In this document: positions 16,908-25,399 of the stretch, one piece after another
How the letters are laid out: every line of letters starts with the position of its first letter
How positions within the stretch are numbered: the first letter of the stretch is position 1
Assembly (NCBI GenBank): GCA_031180725.1
Contig: JAPSLO010000001.1
Location: 1-64,000, forward strand
Direction: 5' to 3'
Origin: Roseomonas sp.
Lineage (GTDB): Bacteria; Pseudomonadota; Alphaproteobacteria; Acetobacterales; Acetobacteraceae
DNA: 64,000 nucleotides
Notes under the pieces: generated by a model
What the model was told of the DNA's origin: nothing
Databases searched by the model: none
Seen by the model: the letters and a program-made list of their open reading frames with translations, nothing else
Made by a program: the position numbers and the translations under genes

Positions 16908-16934
16908 AGGTCAACTAGATGAGTTAGATGACCT
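16908..16934. promoter_or_regulatory. Candidate GntR operator (AGGTCA-N15-TGACCT)
   Basis: AGGTCA at 16908-16913 and TGACCT at 16929-16934 form a perfect inverted repeat. The core between them contains the direct repeat TAGATGA-GT-TAGATGA. It lies between the lyase operon and the divergent gntR gene, just before the GTG at 16936. GntR-type regulators commonly bind inverted repeats in such a position. If gntR starts at 16891 instead, the site would lie inside the gene. Confidence 0.45.
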
Positions 16935-16935
16935 G

Positions 16936-17682
16936 GTGAACGCCGAACCGCCTCTCTGGCGCATGATACGGGATTCGCTGGAGGCCGCGCTGGCGGCCGG
17001 CGAATACCCGGCCGGGACGCCGCTCCCCTCGGAGGCGAAGCTCGCGGCGCGCTTCGGTTGCGCCATCGGCACGGTGCGCCGCGCGGTGGACGAGCTGGTG
17101 GCGGCGCGCGTGCTGGTGCGCCGGCAAGGGCGAGGGACCTTCGTGCCGGACATCGACGCGATGGCGCGCCAGGGACCCGAGGGCCAGGACCGCACCGCCT
17201 TCTACTTCTTCCACATCCAGCCCGAGAACGGGGCGCGGGTGCTGCCTGAGACGGAGCTGCTGGACTTCCGCGCCTCCATCCCCTGTCCGGCCTGGATCGC
17301 GGGGCATCTCGGCCTGGCGCCGCGATCGCCCGTGATCTTCGCCCGGAACCTGCATCGCATCGCAGGCAGCCCGGTGCTGCTGGACGATCTCTGGCTGCCG
17401 AAGTCGCTGTTTCCGGGGCTCGACCGTGCCGGCTTCGCCGGGCGCGACGGCACGGTCTATGGCCTATACCAACGGCGCTTCGGTCATTCCGTGATCCGCA
17501 CGGACGAGCGGCTGCGCGCCGTTGCCGCGCCGGCGGAGGTCGCCTGCGCACTCGGCCTCGATCCCGGCGCGCCGGTGCTGCGCATCCAGCGCCTCGCCTT
17601 CGCCATCGGCGAGCGGCCGGTGGAACTGCGCATCTCCCATGCCGACACGCGGCATCATGAATACTTCAACAGTCTGGCCTGA
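16936..17682 (+). CDS. GntR/HutC-family transcriptional regulator with UTRA domain
   Basis: A 248-residue regulator. The winged-helix domain (about 5-75) shows EYPAGTPLPSEAKLAARFGC and GTVRRAVDELVAARVLVRRQ followed by GRGTFV, the GntR signature. A UTRA effector-binding domain (about 100-245) contains ARNLHRIAGSPVLLDDLWLP and a C-terminal ISHADTRHHEYFN. It probably senses a small organic acid related to the substrate of the divergent UxaA-type lyase. The start is uncertain: GTG 16936 leaves the operator-like inverted repeat outside the gene, whereas ATG 16891 would add 15 residues. Confidence 0.82.
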   Translation: MNAEPPLWRMIRDSLEAALAAGEYPAGTPLPSEAKLAARFGCAIGTVRRAVDELVAARVLVRRQGRGTFVPDIDAMARQGPEGQDRTAFYFFHIQPENGARVLPETELLDFRASIPCPAWIAGHLGLAPRSPVIFARNLHRIAGSPVLLDDLWLPKSLFPGLDRAGFAGRDGTVYGLYQRRFGHSVIRTDERLRAVAAPAEVACALGLDPGAPVLRIQRLAFAIGERPVELRISHADTRHHEYFNSLA

Positions 17683-17719
17683 CGTGGCAGAGACGGCCTG
17701 CTGAGAACGGAGGACCGCC

Positions 17720-18583
17720 ATGGCCGGCGTTTACTGGTACGACGGGCAGTGGATGACCGAGGAGCCGAAACTGACCGGCCCGATGGACCATGCCTTCTGG
17801 CTGGGCAGCGTGGTCTTCGACGGGGCGCGCAGCATCAAGGGGGTGGCGCCGGACCTCGACCTGCATGCGCAGCGCTGCGTGCGCAGCGCCCGGGCGATGC
17901 TGATGAAGCCCACCATGACGGCGGAGCGGATCGAGGAGCTGTGCCGCGAGGGCATCCGCCGCATGGGACCGGAGGCGACGCTCTACATCCGGCCGATGTT
18001 CTTCGTGCGCAAGGGGCTGGGCGCGGCGCGGCCGGATCCAGACAGCACCGATTTCGTGCTGGCGCTGTACGACAGCCCGCTGCCGCCCTACAAAGGCTTT
18101 TCCTGCTGCCTGTCGCCCTTCCGGCGGCCGGCGCCGGACATGGCGCCGACCGATGCCAAGGCGAGCTGCCTTTATCCGAACGGCGCGCGCGCCAGCGCCT
18201 GGGCGGCGGAGCGCGGCTTCGAGAATGCGCTGGTCTGCGACGTCAACGGCAATGTGGCGGAGATGGCGGCCGCCAACATCATGTTCGCCAAGGACGGCGT
18301 GGTGGTGACGCCGGTGGCGAATGGCACCTTCCTGGCCGGCATCACCCGCGCCCGCGTGCTGACCCTGCTGCGCGAGGCCGGCGTGCCGGTGGAGGAGCGG
18401 ACGGTGAAGCCGGAGGAGTTGGAAACGGCGGACGAGATCTTCTCCACCGGCAACTTCGGCAAGGTGCTGCCCTGCACCAACTACAATGGCCGCGCGCTGC
18501 AGCCAGGGCCGCTGACGCGCAAGGCGTATGAGCTGTATTTCGCCTGGGCCGAGGCGAAGTGGCGGGTCATCCCGGCGGGGTAA
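17720..18583 (+). CDS. Class IV aminotransferase (branched-chain aminotransferase family)
   Basis: A 287-residue PLP enzyme of fold type IV. The catalytic Lys lies in DAKASCLYPNGARA (about residues 140-153), and the cofactor-phosphate region VAEMAAANIMFAKDG and GITRARVLTLLREAG match IlvE-like enzymes. The N-terminal YWYDGQWMTEEPKLTGPMDH is also typical. GGAGG precedes the start. It begins 37 bases after gntR on the same strand and may be co-regulated with it. A branched-chain or related amino acid is the likely substrate; the D-amino-acid transaminase branch cannot be excluded. Confidence 0.87.
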   Translation: MAGVYWYDGQWMTEEPKLTGPMDHAFWLGSVVFDGARSIKGVAPDLDLHAQRCVRSARAMLMKPTMTAERIEELCREGIRRMGPEATLYIRPMFFVRKGLGAARPDPDSTDFVLALYDSPLPPYKGFSCCLSPFRRPAPDMAPTDAKASCLYPNGARASAWAAERGFENALVCDVNGNVAEMAAANIMFAKDGVVVTPVANGTFLAGITRARVLTLLREAGVPVEERTVKPEELETADEIFSTGNFGKVLPCTNYNGRALQPGPLTRKAYELYFAWAEAKWRVIPAG

Positions 18584-18594
18584 AATAGGAAAGG

Positions 18595-18615
18595 GCGGCG
18601 GGCGCAGCCCGCCGC
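18595..18615 (+). terminator. Perfect 9-bp hairpin after the aminotransferase gene
   Basis: GCGGCGGGC at 18595-18603, loop GCA, then GCCCGCCGC at 18607-18615. It lies 12 bases after the stop codon. No T-run follows, as is common for high-GC terminators. Confidence 0.5.
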
Positions 18616-18711
18616 GCGCCCGCGCCGGCGTTCTACAACCCGGTTCAGAATGGCCGCATCCTGGATCAGCCTCTGCCGCTAGGTGCTAAGACGGTGGCAA
18701 GCAGGTGCGAA

Positions 18712-19134
18712 ATGCAGAGACTGTTGGCAGCAGCGGCCGTCGTGTTCGGTGTGCTCGGCCTCACTCCAATGCTCCTATTTTGGTTGTCAGTGCTGCTAGG
18801 ATTAGATCTGCTTCAAGTGATGGAGCTACCCTGGCGGTTTCTGCGGTATTTGTTTGGGGGCCTTTCCGGCGAGGCGGTCGGGATCTTCATCTCCGTGCTC
18901 GTTGCCCCCATCCTCCTGCTCTGGGGACTTGTCGGATTGCAACGCACCGAGCGCGGGCGGGGACGCGTTGTCATTTGGACCACTGTCCTTTGCGTCTGCA
19001 CGGCGCCCTTCGGAGCGGGTCTCATCCTCTGCCTGCCGCTGTTCCTCTTCATGATCCTGCCGATCATGCGCCAGTTCCGGTCGGCCCGTCTGGCATCGCC
19101 GCCTGAGGCTTCCCGATCACGTCGCCTGGGTTGA
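18712..19134 (+). CDS. Small membrane protein of unknown function
   Basis: A 140-residue protein with about four hydrophobic helices: near residues 4-26, 48-70 (AVGIFISVLVAPILLLWGLV), 83-97 and 98-115 (ILCLPLFLFMILPIM), separated by short Arg-rich loops. No family recognised. The coding sequence is noticeably less GC-rich than its neighbours, which may mean transfer or weak selection. The ATG at 18712 has AGG six bases upstream; a GTG at 18694 would add six residues. Confidence 0.55.
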   Translation: MQRLLAAAAVVFGVLGLTPMLLFWLSVLLGLDLLQVMELPWRFLRYLFGGLSGEAVGIFISVLVAPILLLWGLVGLQRTERGRGRVVIWTTVLCVCTAPFGAGLILCLPLFLFMILPIMRQFRSARLASPPEASRSRRLG

Positions 19135-19183
19135 ACGGCGTCGCCCCGTTCTTTCTGAAGCAGACTCCAAGGGCGCCGGACGA

Positions 19184-20860
19184 TCAATCCCTTCTCATCG
19201 CGCGCACCAGCACGGCCACCGGCAGCAGGCCCACCGCCACGATCAGCAGGGCCGCCGTGCTGGCTTCCGCCAGGCGCTCGTCGCTGGCCAGGTTGTGCAC
19301 GCGCACGGCCAGCGTGTCGAAATCGAAGGGGCGGACGATCAGCGTCGCCGGCAGCTCCTTCATCGTGTCCACGAAAACCAGCACGCCGGCGGTCAGCAGG
19401 GCATTGCGGGCCAGCGGCAGTTCGACCGCCCGCACCGCGGCGCCGGGCCGGCGGCCCAGCACGCGGGCGGCAGCGAAGAGGCTGGGCCGGATGCGCGTCA
19501 GCCCGCTTTCCACCGCCGAGACCGCCACCCCCAGGAAGCGCACGAGATAGGCGAAGACCAGCGCCGCGATGGTGCCGGACAGCAGCAGCCCGGTGGAGAG
19601 GCCGAAGCGCGCGCGCATCCAGGCATCCAGCGCATTGTCGAACAGCGCGAAGGGCACCAGCGCTCCCACCGCGATGACCGAGCCCGGCACCGCATAGCCG
19701 AGCGATGCCACCCGGTTCGCCGCCGCCCGCCAGGGGGAGGGATGCAGCCTCTGCCCCCAGGCCAGCAGCGCCGCCAGCACCACCGCGATGCCCGCCGCGA
19801 TCGCGGCCAGGGTCAGGCTGTTCAGGGCGAAGGGCAGGGTGCGGGCCAGCTCGAAGGGGTCGCCCTGGCGCCACATCAGGGCCAGCAGCGTGCCTGCCGG
19901 CACCAGGAAGCCCAGCGCCACCGGCAGGGCGCAGGCCAGGATGGCCAGCACCTGTTTCCAGCCATGCAGCCGCACGGGGCGCAGCGGCGGGTGGCGCGTG
20001 GTGGTGGGGTGATACCGTCGGCCGCCGCGGCTCAGCCTTTCCAGCACCAGCAGCAGCGCCACCAGCCCCATCAGGCAGGCGGCGAGCTGCGCGGCGGCGG
20101 GGCGGTCGGCCAAGCCGAACCAGGCGTCGTAGATGCCGGTGGTGAAGGTGCGGACCGCGAAATGCTGCACCGTGCCGTAGTCGGCCAGCGTCTCCATCAG
20201 CGCCAGCGCGACGCCGCCGGCGAGCGCCGGGCGCGCCATGGGCAGGGCCACATGCAGGAAGGTGCGGGGCAGGCCGTGGCCCAGGGTGCGGCTGGCTTCC
20301 AGCAGGCAGACGCTCTGCGTCAGGAAGGCGCCGCGGCAGAGCAGGTAGATATAGGGATAGAGCACGCTGGCCAGCATCAGCGCCGCCCCGGGCAGGCTGC
20401 GGATCTCGGGGAACCAGTATTCCCCCCAGCGCAGGCCGGTGAGGCCGCGGATGGTGTCCTGCACGGGCCCCGCTACATCCAGCAGCCAGACATAGGCATA
20501 GCCGCAGACATAGGCCGGCATGGCCAGCGGCAGCAGCAGGGCGATTTCCAGCAGGCCGCGGAAACGGAAGTCACAGGCCGCCACCAGCCAGGCGGTGATG
20601 GTGCCCATGATAGCCGCCATCACCGCCACCAGCACGGCCAGCAGAACGGAATTGACCAGCAGGTCCGGCAGGATGGTACGCACCAGATGCGCCCAGGCAG
20701 CGCCGCCCGGGGTGGCGGCGGTGACCAGGACGGAAGCGATGGGCGAGGCGATCAGCAGCGCCACCAGGAAGGCGGCGGAGGCCCAGAGCGGCGTGCGCCG
20801 CCGCAACAGGGCGAGGCGGCGTGGGGCAGGGGGGACGGCGTCCTGGGTGGTGGAGGACAT
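19184..20860 (-). CDS. ABC transporter permease, ferric-iron (FbpB/AfuB) type, two fused domains
   Basis: A 558-residue inner-membrane protein with about twelve transmembrane helices, made of two homologous permease halves (about 1-290 and 310-558). Each half carries an EAA loop contacting the ATPase: EASRTLGHGLPRTFLHVALP (about 188-207) and AAARVLGRRPGAAVRAVELP (about 465-484). The two-domain architecture is that of iron(III)-type permeases. No ATPase or periplasmic binding-protein gene is adjacent, so it is orphaned here. The start at 20860 begins just before the first membrane helix. Confidence 0.88.
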   Translation of the reverse strand: MSSTTQDAVPPAPRRLALLRRRTPLWASAAFLVALLIASPIASVLVTAATPGGAAWAHLVRTILPDLLVNSVLLAVLVAVMAAIMGTITAWLVAACDFRFRGLLEIALLLPLAMPAYVCGYAYVWLLDVAGPVQDTIRGLTGLRWGEYWFPEIRSLPGAALMLASVLYPYIYLLCRGAFLTQSVCLLEASRTLGHGLPRTFLHVALPMARPALAGGVALALMETLADYGTVQHFAVRTFTTGIYDAWFGLADRPAAAQLAACLMGLVALLLVLERLSRGGRRYHPTTTRHPPLRPVRLHGWKQVLAILACALPVALGFLVPAGTLLALMWRQGDPFELARTLPFALNSLTLAAIAAGIAVVLAALLAWGQRLHPSPWRAAANRVASLGYAVPGSVIAVGALVPFALFDNALDAWMRARFGLSTGLLLSGTIAALVFAYLVRFLGVAVSAVESGLTRIRPSLFAAARVLGRRPGAAVRAVELPLARNALLTAGVLVFVDTMKELPATLIVRPFDFDTLAVRVHNLASDERLAEASTAALLIVAVGLLPVAVLVRAMRRD

Positions 20861-21084
20861 GCGCCGTGCCTACACCCGGGCGGCGCGCTCGGCCAGGGAG
20901 AGGGGCGCGAAGGCCGCGGGGCGCCTGGAGGTGGGCATCCAACGGACGGTACCGTCCTGGCGCCCCGAGGGAGCGCTCGCGACAATGCGTGCGCCCCCGC
21001 CGCGGCGACCGGGTTAGCCTGGGCATGCGGCTGACCGCAGGGGCGCGACCTCCGGGCGGCGCCGCGCTCCGGAGAAGCCCACCC

Positions 21085-21879
21085 ATGGCCGAACTCCAGT
21101 TCCGTGAAACCGCCGCTGCCGGGTACGACCGGAGCGTCGGCGTGATGACGCGGCGGATCGTCCCGGCCCTGCTGCGCGCCGCTCGCCTCGCACCGGGCCA
21201 GTGGGTGCTCGACATCGCCGCCGGCACGGGCCTCGCCACGGAAGCGGCCGCCGAGGCGGTCGGTCCGACCGGCCACGTCATGGCGGCCGACATCTCGCCC
21301 CCGATGATTGCCAAGGCCCGCGAGCGCCTCGGCGCGCGGCCGAATGTTTCCTTCGCGGTGGAGGACGCGCAGGCTCTCACCTTCGCCGATGGGGGCTTCG
21401 ACGCTGTCATCTGCAATATGGGGCTGATGTACCTCCCCGACCCCGTGCGCGGCCTCGCTGAGTTCCGCCGCGTGCTTCGGCCGGAGGGCCGCGTCGCCGT
21501 CTCGGTCTTCACCAGGGCCGACCGCGCGCTGGTTGGCGGCCTTGTCCGTGCCGCCATCGCACGGCACGTGCCTGCCAAGGCGGCGGAGGCCGCACATTTC
21601 CATTCGGTTGGCGAGGAGGAGCGGCTGCGCGGCCTGTTCGAGGCGGCAGCTCTGCGGGAGGTGGAAACCACCCTCGAGGCGCTGCCCTTCACCTACGCCG
21701 ACTTCGACGACTTCTTCGGCGGCGTCGAGCGGGGCGAGGGCGCGATGGGGCAGGAGTATACGGCGCTCCCCGAGGACATGCGCCGGGCCATACGCGAGGA
21801 GGTCCGCCGGGAGGTGGGCGACGTGGGAGGCCCGGTCGAGGTCGAGGTGGAGGTCAGGATCGCCAGCGCGCTTCGCTAG
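21085..21879 (+). CDS. SAM-dependent class I methyltransferase
   Basis: A 264-residue methyltransferase of the UbiE/Methyltransf_11 type. Motif I is VLDIAAGTGLATEAAAEAVG (about 42-61), motif II includes HVMAADISPPMIAKARERLG, and the post-II block is FDAVICNMGLMYLPDPVRGL. These bind S-adenosylmethionine. GGAGA lies nine bases before the ATG at 21085; the frame is open upstream, but that part is Arg/Gly-rich shadow. The acceptor cannot be read. It is divergent from the ABC permease gene, and no operon partner follows. Confidence 0.85.
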   Translation: MAELQFRETAAAGYDRSVGVMTRRIVPALLRAARLAPGQWVLDIAAGTGLATEAAAEAVGPTGHVMAADISPPMIAKARERLGARPNVSFAVEDAQALTFADGGFDAVICNMGLMYLPDPVRGLAEFRRVLRPEGRVAVSVFTRADRALVGGLVRAAIARHVPAKAAEAAHFHSVGEEERLRGLFEAAALREVETTLEALPFTYADFDDFFGGVERGEGAMGQEYTALPEDMRRAIREEVRREVGDVGGPVEVEVEVRIASALR

Positions 21880-22083
21880 CACTGGCAGTCCAGCATTCGG
21901 TCGCCGCGCCTGACAGCGGCGATGATCCTGTCCGGCTTCTTGGTCCACCGGATGGGGCGCGGGGCGGCGTCGGCCGTCCGTGGTGAAACGGCTGACGACT
22001 GCCTGGAGTACGCCTTCCGCGAACGCGCACCACGTGCGAAGCACGGGAATCCCGGCCTGGACTCACCCCTCAGGCGCCATCAA

Positions 22084-23061
22084 CTAAACCACCCGGTGCG
22101 GCGCCTGCAGGCCGTGGCGCAGAACCGCGTCCAGGTTGTCCAGCGCCCGGAAGCCCATGGCGTCGCGCGTTTCGGTGGTGGCGCTGCCCAGATGCGGCAG
22201 CAGGGCGACATTCTCCAGGCCCAGATAGCCAGGATGTACCCGTGGCTCGCCATCATAGACATCCAGCCCGGCCGCCCGCACGCGGCCCGACTTCAGCGCG
22301 GCGATCAGCGCATCATCATCCACCGAGGTGCCGCGGCCCGTGTTCACCACGATGGCGCCTGGCTTCAGCATGCCGATGCGCTCGGCATTCAGCCATTTCC
22401 GCGTCGCCCCGCCGCCCGGCATATGCATGGACAGCACATCGATGGCGCCCAGGAAGCCGGCGTCGCTGTCGTGATAGATGGCACCGTCCTCCTGCTCCGG
22501 CGGCAGGCGGCTGCGGTTGCGGTAGTGGATCTTCATGCTGAAGCCGCGGGCCATCCGCGCCATCTCGCGCCCGATGCGGCCGAAGCCGGCGATGCCCAGC
22601 ACCTTGCCTTCCAGCGTGGTGCCCATGAGTTGCGTGGGCGTCCAGCCGGTCCAGCGGCCGGCGCGGACCAGCCGCTCGCCCTCCCCGGCGCGGCGGGCCG
22701 CCATCAGCAGCAGGGTGAAGGCGATCTCGGCAGTGGCGAAGGAGAGGACGTCCGGCGTGTTCGCCACCACCAGCCCGCGCCGGCGGGCCGCGTCCAGGTC
22801 GATATGGTCGGTGCCGACCGAGAAGGTGGCCAGGATCCGCACACTGCCGGGCAGGGCATCGATGGTCGCGGCATTCATCGGGTCGCCCGCGGCGCAGAGC
22901 AGTCCGGCCGCGCCGCATTCGGCCGCCCGGCGGGCGATCTCCGCCCCGTCCTTGTGCCAGGGCTCGTCCTCCGGGTTCAGGCGCGCGTCGTAATCCCGGG
23001 CGGCGCGGGCCTGCACCGCCTCGGGCAGCTTGCGGGTCACCAGCAGGACGGGCTTGGACAT
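22084..23061 (-). CDS. D-2-hydroxyacid dehydrogenase (glyoxylate/hydroxypyruvate reductase-like)
   Basis: A 325-residue NAD(P)-dependent dehydrogenase. The nucleotide-binding motif is GIAGFGRIGREMARMARGF (about 155-173). The catalytic triad is visible: Arg in NTGRGTSVDD, Glu in YDGEPRVH, and His in LPHLGSATTE. The N-terminal SVGTDHIDLDAARRRG is typical of D-glycerate dehydrogenase/GyaR-like enzymes. GGGAG precedes the start. It is divergent from the SDR gene and the first member of the catabolic block leading to the hydantoinase operon. Confidence 0.9.
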   Translation of the reverse strand: MSKPVLLVTRKLPEAVQARAARDYDARLNPEDEPWHKDGAEIARRAAECGAAGLLCAAGDPMNAATIDALPGSVRILATFSVGTDHIDLDAARRRGLVVANTPDVLSFATAEIAFTLLLMAARRAGEGERLVRAGRWTGWTPTQLMGTTLEGKVLGIAGFGRIGREMARMARGFSMKIHYRNRSRLPPEQEDGAIYHDSDAGFLGAIDVLSMHMPGGGATRKWLNAERIGMLKPGAIVVNTGRGTSVDDDALIAALKSGRVRAAGLDVYDGEPRVHPGYLGLENVALLPHLGSATTETRDAMGFRALDNLDAVLRHGLQAPHRVV

Positions 23062-23214
23062 GTCTGTTCATCTCCCGCGGGGTGCCTGGGGGCCGGGCTG
23101 AATCGGTGCCGCCTCGGCCCGGGGGCGGAAAGCTAGCCGGGGCGGGGGTGCCTTGCCAGCCGTGGCGCGGGGCGGCACCGTCCCGGGCTTCGCCGGGAAG
23201 GGGAGTTTCGTCGC

Positions 23215-24006
23215 ATGGATCTGGGTCTGAAGGGCAAGCGCGCGCTGGTGATGGGCGCCTCCAAGGGGCTCGGTCGGGCGATCGCCGATGCGCTGGCGGC
23301 GGAAGGCGCCGCCGTGGTGGTCAGCGGCCGCAACCAGGCGAGCCTCGACAAGGTGGCCGCCGAGCTGAAGGCGGCCGGCGCGCCGGCGGCGCATGGCGTG
23401 GTGGCCGATGTCGCCAAGGGCGAGCAGATGGACCACCTGGCCGATGAGGCGGTGCGGCTGCTGGGGGGTGTGGACATCCTGGTGCTGAACCATGGCGGCC
23501 CGCCGCCCTGCGTCGCCTCTGAGATCACCGATGCGGCGCTGCACGCCTGGTTCGAGAACATCGTCGCCTCGCCGATCCGCATCGCCAACCGCCTGGTGCC
23601 CGCGATGCGGGAAAGGAAATGGGGCCGCGTGCTGGTGGTGGGCAGCACGGGCATGCAGCACCCGATCCCGAACCTGGCGCTGTCCAACGTGCTGCGCGCC
23701 TCGATCTGGGCCTGGCTGAAGACGCTGTCGGGCGAGGTCGCGAGGGACGGGGTGACGATGAATGTCATCGCGCCGGGCAGCATCATGACCGACCGCATCG
23801 TGCAGAACGCGGAATCGCTCGCGGCCAAGTCGGGCGAGACCCCGCAGCGCGAGATGGAGAAGATGGCAAGGGAGATCCCGGCCGGCCGCATCGGCCTGCC
23901 GGCGGAATTCGGTCCGATGGCAGCCTTCCTGGCCAGCGAGCAGGCTGCCTACATCACTGGCAGCATGATCCGCGTGGATGGCGGCCGCGTGCGCAGCATG
24001 CTTTGA
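23215..24006 (+). CDS. Atypical short-chain dehydrogenase/reductase (SDR)
   Basis: A 263-residue Rossmann-fold protein of the SDR superfamily. The cofactor motif is VMGASKGLGRAIADALA (about 12-28) and LVLNHGG replaces the usual NNAG. The catalytic region is unusual: the Ser is present (VVGSTGMQ), but the position of YxxxK reads SNVLR, so both the catalytic Tyr and Lys are replaced. This matches a known divergent subgroup of FabG-like SDRs with the NLALSN motif. The chemistry is therefore doubtful. GGGGAG precedes the start. It ends just before a hairpin and the carbamoylase gene. Confidence 0.85.
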   Translation: MDLGLKGKRALVMGASKGLGRAIADALAAEGAAVVVSGRNQASLDKVAAELKAAGAPAAHGVVADVAKGEQMDHLADEAVRLLGGVDILVLNHGGPPPCVASEITDAALHAWFENIVASPIRIANRLVPAMRERKWGRVLVVGSTGMQHPIPNLALSNVLRASIWAWLKTLSGEVARDGVTMNVIAPGSIMTDRIVQNAESLAAKSGETPQREMEKMAREIPAGRIGLPAEFGPMAAFLASEQAAYITGSMIRVDGGRVRSML

Positions 24007-24015
24007 TGCTGGCTT

Positions 24016-24037
24016 GCGGAATGCGGACGCATTCCGC
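24016..24037 (+). terminator. Perfect 10-bp hairpin after the SDR gene
   Basis: GCGGAATGCG at 24016-24025 and CGCATTCCGC at 24028-24037 are exact reverse complements separated by two bases. It lies ten bases past the SDR stop and ahead of the carbamoylase operon, so it may separate the two transcripts. The near-perfect symmetry could equally mark a protein-binding palindrome. Confidence 0.45.
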
Positions 24038-24133
24038 CCTCAGGCGCCGGCGGCCGCATCCGCGGCCTTGGCTCGCCGCACTTGCGGCGGCCGCCGGTCG
24101 GACCTTCGTAACCTCGCTATGAGGGGACCCGTG

Positions 24134-25399
24134 ATGCTGCCCAACCTCCAGCCTGATACCGAGCTGGCCGAGCGCCTGTTCGACGAATTGCGCGCGGCGA
24201 CGCATGACGGCGTCGGCATCACGCGCGAAGCCTATGGCCCCGGTGAACGCAAGGCGCATGAGATCGTGGGCCGGGCGGCCCGCGCGGCGGGGCTGGAGGT
24301 GGCGCATGATCCCGTCGGCAACATGCTGATGGTGCTGCCCGGCGCCGATCGCGCGGCGAAGCGCGTGGTGATGGGCAGCCATCTGGACAGCGTGCGGTCG
24401 GGCGGCAATTTCGACGGTGCGGCGGGCGTGCTGGCGGGGCTGGCGGCCGCCGCCGGCATGAAGCGCGCCGGCTTCCCGCCGGCGCGCGATGTGGTGGTGG
24501 TGGCGCTGCGGGCCGAGGAGGCCGGCGCCTGGTTTCCCACCAGCTATCCCGGCAGCCGCGCGGCGCTTGGCCTGCTGAAGCCGGGGGAGCTGGCGGTGAA
24601 GCGGATGGATTCCGGGCGAAGCCTGGAAGACCACATGCGCGAGGAAGGCTTCGATCCGGGCTTCGTGACTTCGGGCGGCAAGACCTTCTCGGCGGCCGAT
24701 ACGGCGGCCTTCCTGGAACTGCATATCGAGCAGGGGCCGGTGCTGGATACCGAAGGTATTCCGGTCGGCATCATCACCGGCATCCCCGGCAGCCGGCGCC
24801 TGCGTGCGGCGCGGGTGCTGGGCGAATACAATCATTCCGGCGCCACACCCCGCAAATACCGCCGCGACGCCGCCATCGCCCTGGCGGAGCTGGCCTATCG
24901 CGTGGATGAGCGCTGGGCCGATTTGGACGCGCGCGGCCATGCGCTGGTCTGCACCTTCTGCGTGCTGGCGACCACCGAGGAGGCCGGCTTCACCAAGATC
25001 GCGGGCGAGGCGCGCTTCCAGCTTGATGTGCGCAGCGTGAACCCGCGCAGCGTGGATGCGGTGATGGAGACGCTGTACGAGGCCGTGCCGGAGATCGAGG
25101 CGCGCCGTGGCGTGAAGTTCGAGCTCGGCGCCGAGACCGGCAGCCGCGCCGCGCCGATGGATGCGGACATCCAGGCCGGGCTGACGCGTGCCGCGCAGGC
25201 GCTGGGTGTGCCCTACAAGGCGATGGCCAGCGGCGGCGGGCACGATGCAGCCGCCTTCGTGCAGGCGGGCATCCCCGCGGGCATGATCTTCGTCCGCAAC
25301 CAGAATGGCAGCCACAATCCGCATGAAGCCATGCGGATGGAGGATTTTCGCGCGGCCTGCGCGGTGGTGACGCGCTGGGCGCGGGAGATGGCGCAGTGA
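24134..25399 (+). CDS. N-carbamoyl-amino-acid amidohydrolase / ureido hydrolase (M20 family)
   Basis: A 421-residue binuclear-metal amidohydrolase of the peptidase M20 / hydantoinase-carbamoylase group, close to N-carbamoyl-L-amino-acid hydrolases and ureidoglycolate-type amidases. Metal-binding signatures are GSHLDSVRSGGNFDG (about 77-91) and RAEEAGAW. The lid/dimerisation region shows ELHIEQGPVLDTEGIPVGII and EYNHSGATP. GAGGGG precedes ATG 24134; an ATG at 24119 and a GTG at 24131 are alternatives. The stop overlaps the hyuA start (GTGA at 25396), so the two are coupled. Confidence 0.87.
   Translation: MLPNLQPDTELAERLFDELRAATHDGVGITREAYGPGERKAHEIVGRAARAAGLEVAHDPVGNMLMVLPGADRAAKRVVMGSHLDSVRSGGNFDGAAGVLAGLAAAAGMKRAGFPPARDVVVVALRAEEAGAWFPTSYPGSRAALGLLKPGELAVKRMDSGRSLEDHMREEGFDPGFVTSGGKTFSAADTAAFLELHIEQGPVLDTEGIPVGIITGIPGSRRLRAARVLGEYNHSGATPRKYRRDAAIALAELAYRVDERWADLDARGHALVCTFCVLATTEEAGFTKIAGEARFQLDVRSVNPRSVDAVMETLYEAVPEIEARRGVKFELGAETGSRAAPMDADIQAGLTRAAQALGVPYKAMASGGGHDAAAFVQAGIPAGMIFVRNQNGSHNPHEAMRMEDFRAACAVVTRWAREMAQ

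Noticed and set aside
19295-21034. 579-codon plus-strand frame opposite the ABC permease gene
   Set aside because: Gln/Arg/His-rich shadow of the permease gene; the other strand encodes a complete two-domain permease.
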